Shown one piece after another: positions 14,934 through 15,106 of a DNA stretch of 15,106 nt. The DNA is from Ruminococcus sp. (GTDB taxonomy: Bacteria; Bacillota; Clostridia; Oscillospirales; Ruminococcaceae), in assembly GCA_003446315.1 (NCBI GenBank), contig DMBA01000392.1, positions 1 through 15,106 of the forward strand, written 5' to 3'. The position numbers were made by a program, and so were the translations under genes. A model generated the notes under the pieces. That model was not told the origin of the DNA, made no database searches, and saw only the letters and a list, made by a program, of their open reading frames with translations. The first letter of the stretch is position 1. Each line of letters begins with the position of its first letter.

Positions 14934-15024
14934 TGAACAGAATACAGTTTTTATGGATAATATGCAGGAATTTAACCGACTCCGGACTGCAAAGCAACTT
15001 TTTATGAAGAAAACCACAGAAAAA

Positions 15025-15051
15025 AAGCGCATGTCCGTAAGTACTGCGCTT
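15025..15051 (-). terminator. Terminator of a leftward gene beyond the window
   Basis: On the minus strand AAGCGCA (from 15051) pairs with TGCGCTT (to 15025) around a 13-base loop, followed by TTTTTCTG. It points to a leftward transcript coming from beyond the right edge; no coding end for it is visible within 15052-15106. Confidence 0.75.
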
Positions 15052-15106
15052 ATATAGAAGTTTTTCTATCATATGATTTCAGCTTTATGATCTTGATTAT
15101 TTGTCC

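Noticed and set aside
14817..15032. A 71-codon minus-strand frame upstream of the GH43-CE1 gene
   Set aside because: It overlaps the predicted promoter and leader and has no recognisable product.

Overview
The window looks like a chromosomal segment of a Gram-positive gut or rumen anaerobe of the Ruminococcus type (Oscillospiraceae). Evidence: a secreted xylan-degrading enzyme carrying a type I dockerin (a cellulosome component), consensus sigma-A promoters (TTGACA-17-TATAAT), AGGAGG-type ribosome binding sites, a tRNA gene without an encoded CCA end, and anaerobe-type BioB and BioY proteins. The species assignment is inference.

Left part (1-3.5 kb): hairpin-rich intergenic DNA with a leftward promoter; a small two-helix membrane protein; a convergent EamA/DMT-family transporter; tRNA-Ala(CGC) with its own perfect promoter and terminator; and a Wzz/GumC-like polysaccharide chain-length protein standing alone.

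Middle (3.7-5.8 kb): two rightward single-gene units, each with a near-consensus promoter and terminator. One encodes a 291-residue protein of unknown function; the other encodes an L-2-amino-thiazoline-4-carboxylate hydrolase-like protein. Between them lies a non-coding element of about 170 bp whose three hairpins are closed by an outer stem, like a cloverleaf.

5.8-9.3 kb: a leftward, tightly overlapping biotin operon, bioY-bioB-bioD-bioA. It is driven by a perfect promoter overlapped by a clear BirA operator (TTGTCAACC-N14-GGGTGACAA). The operon covers biotin uptake and the last three synthetic steps, but has no bioF or pimelate-making genes. BioB lacks the cysteine matching one ligand of the classical [2Fe-2S] cluster, which suggests the anaerobe type of biotin synthase. 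BioY may start at an unusual ATC codon.

9.4-11.6 kb: a divergent, rightward NAD-salvage unit. It holds a Nudix-winged-helix regulator of the NrtR type and a nicotinate phosphoribosyltransferase (pncB). A perfect 8-bp inverted repeat sits on the -10 box of the shared promoter and is the probable NrtR operator.

11.6-15.1 kb: a leftward gene for a 1062-residue secreted enzyme: signal peptide, GH43 glycosidase, beta-sandwich, CBM22-like module, internal dockerin and CE1 esterase. It would remove side chains and ester groups from arabinoxylan. The last 270 bases hold its promoter and the terminator of a leftward gene beyond the window. I see no phage, transposon, CRISPR or defence genes; the more novel points are regulatory, structural and domain-level.
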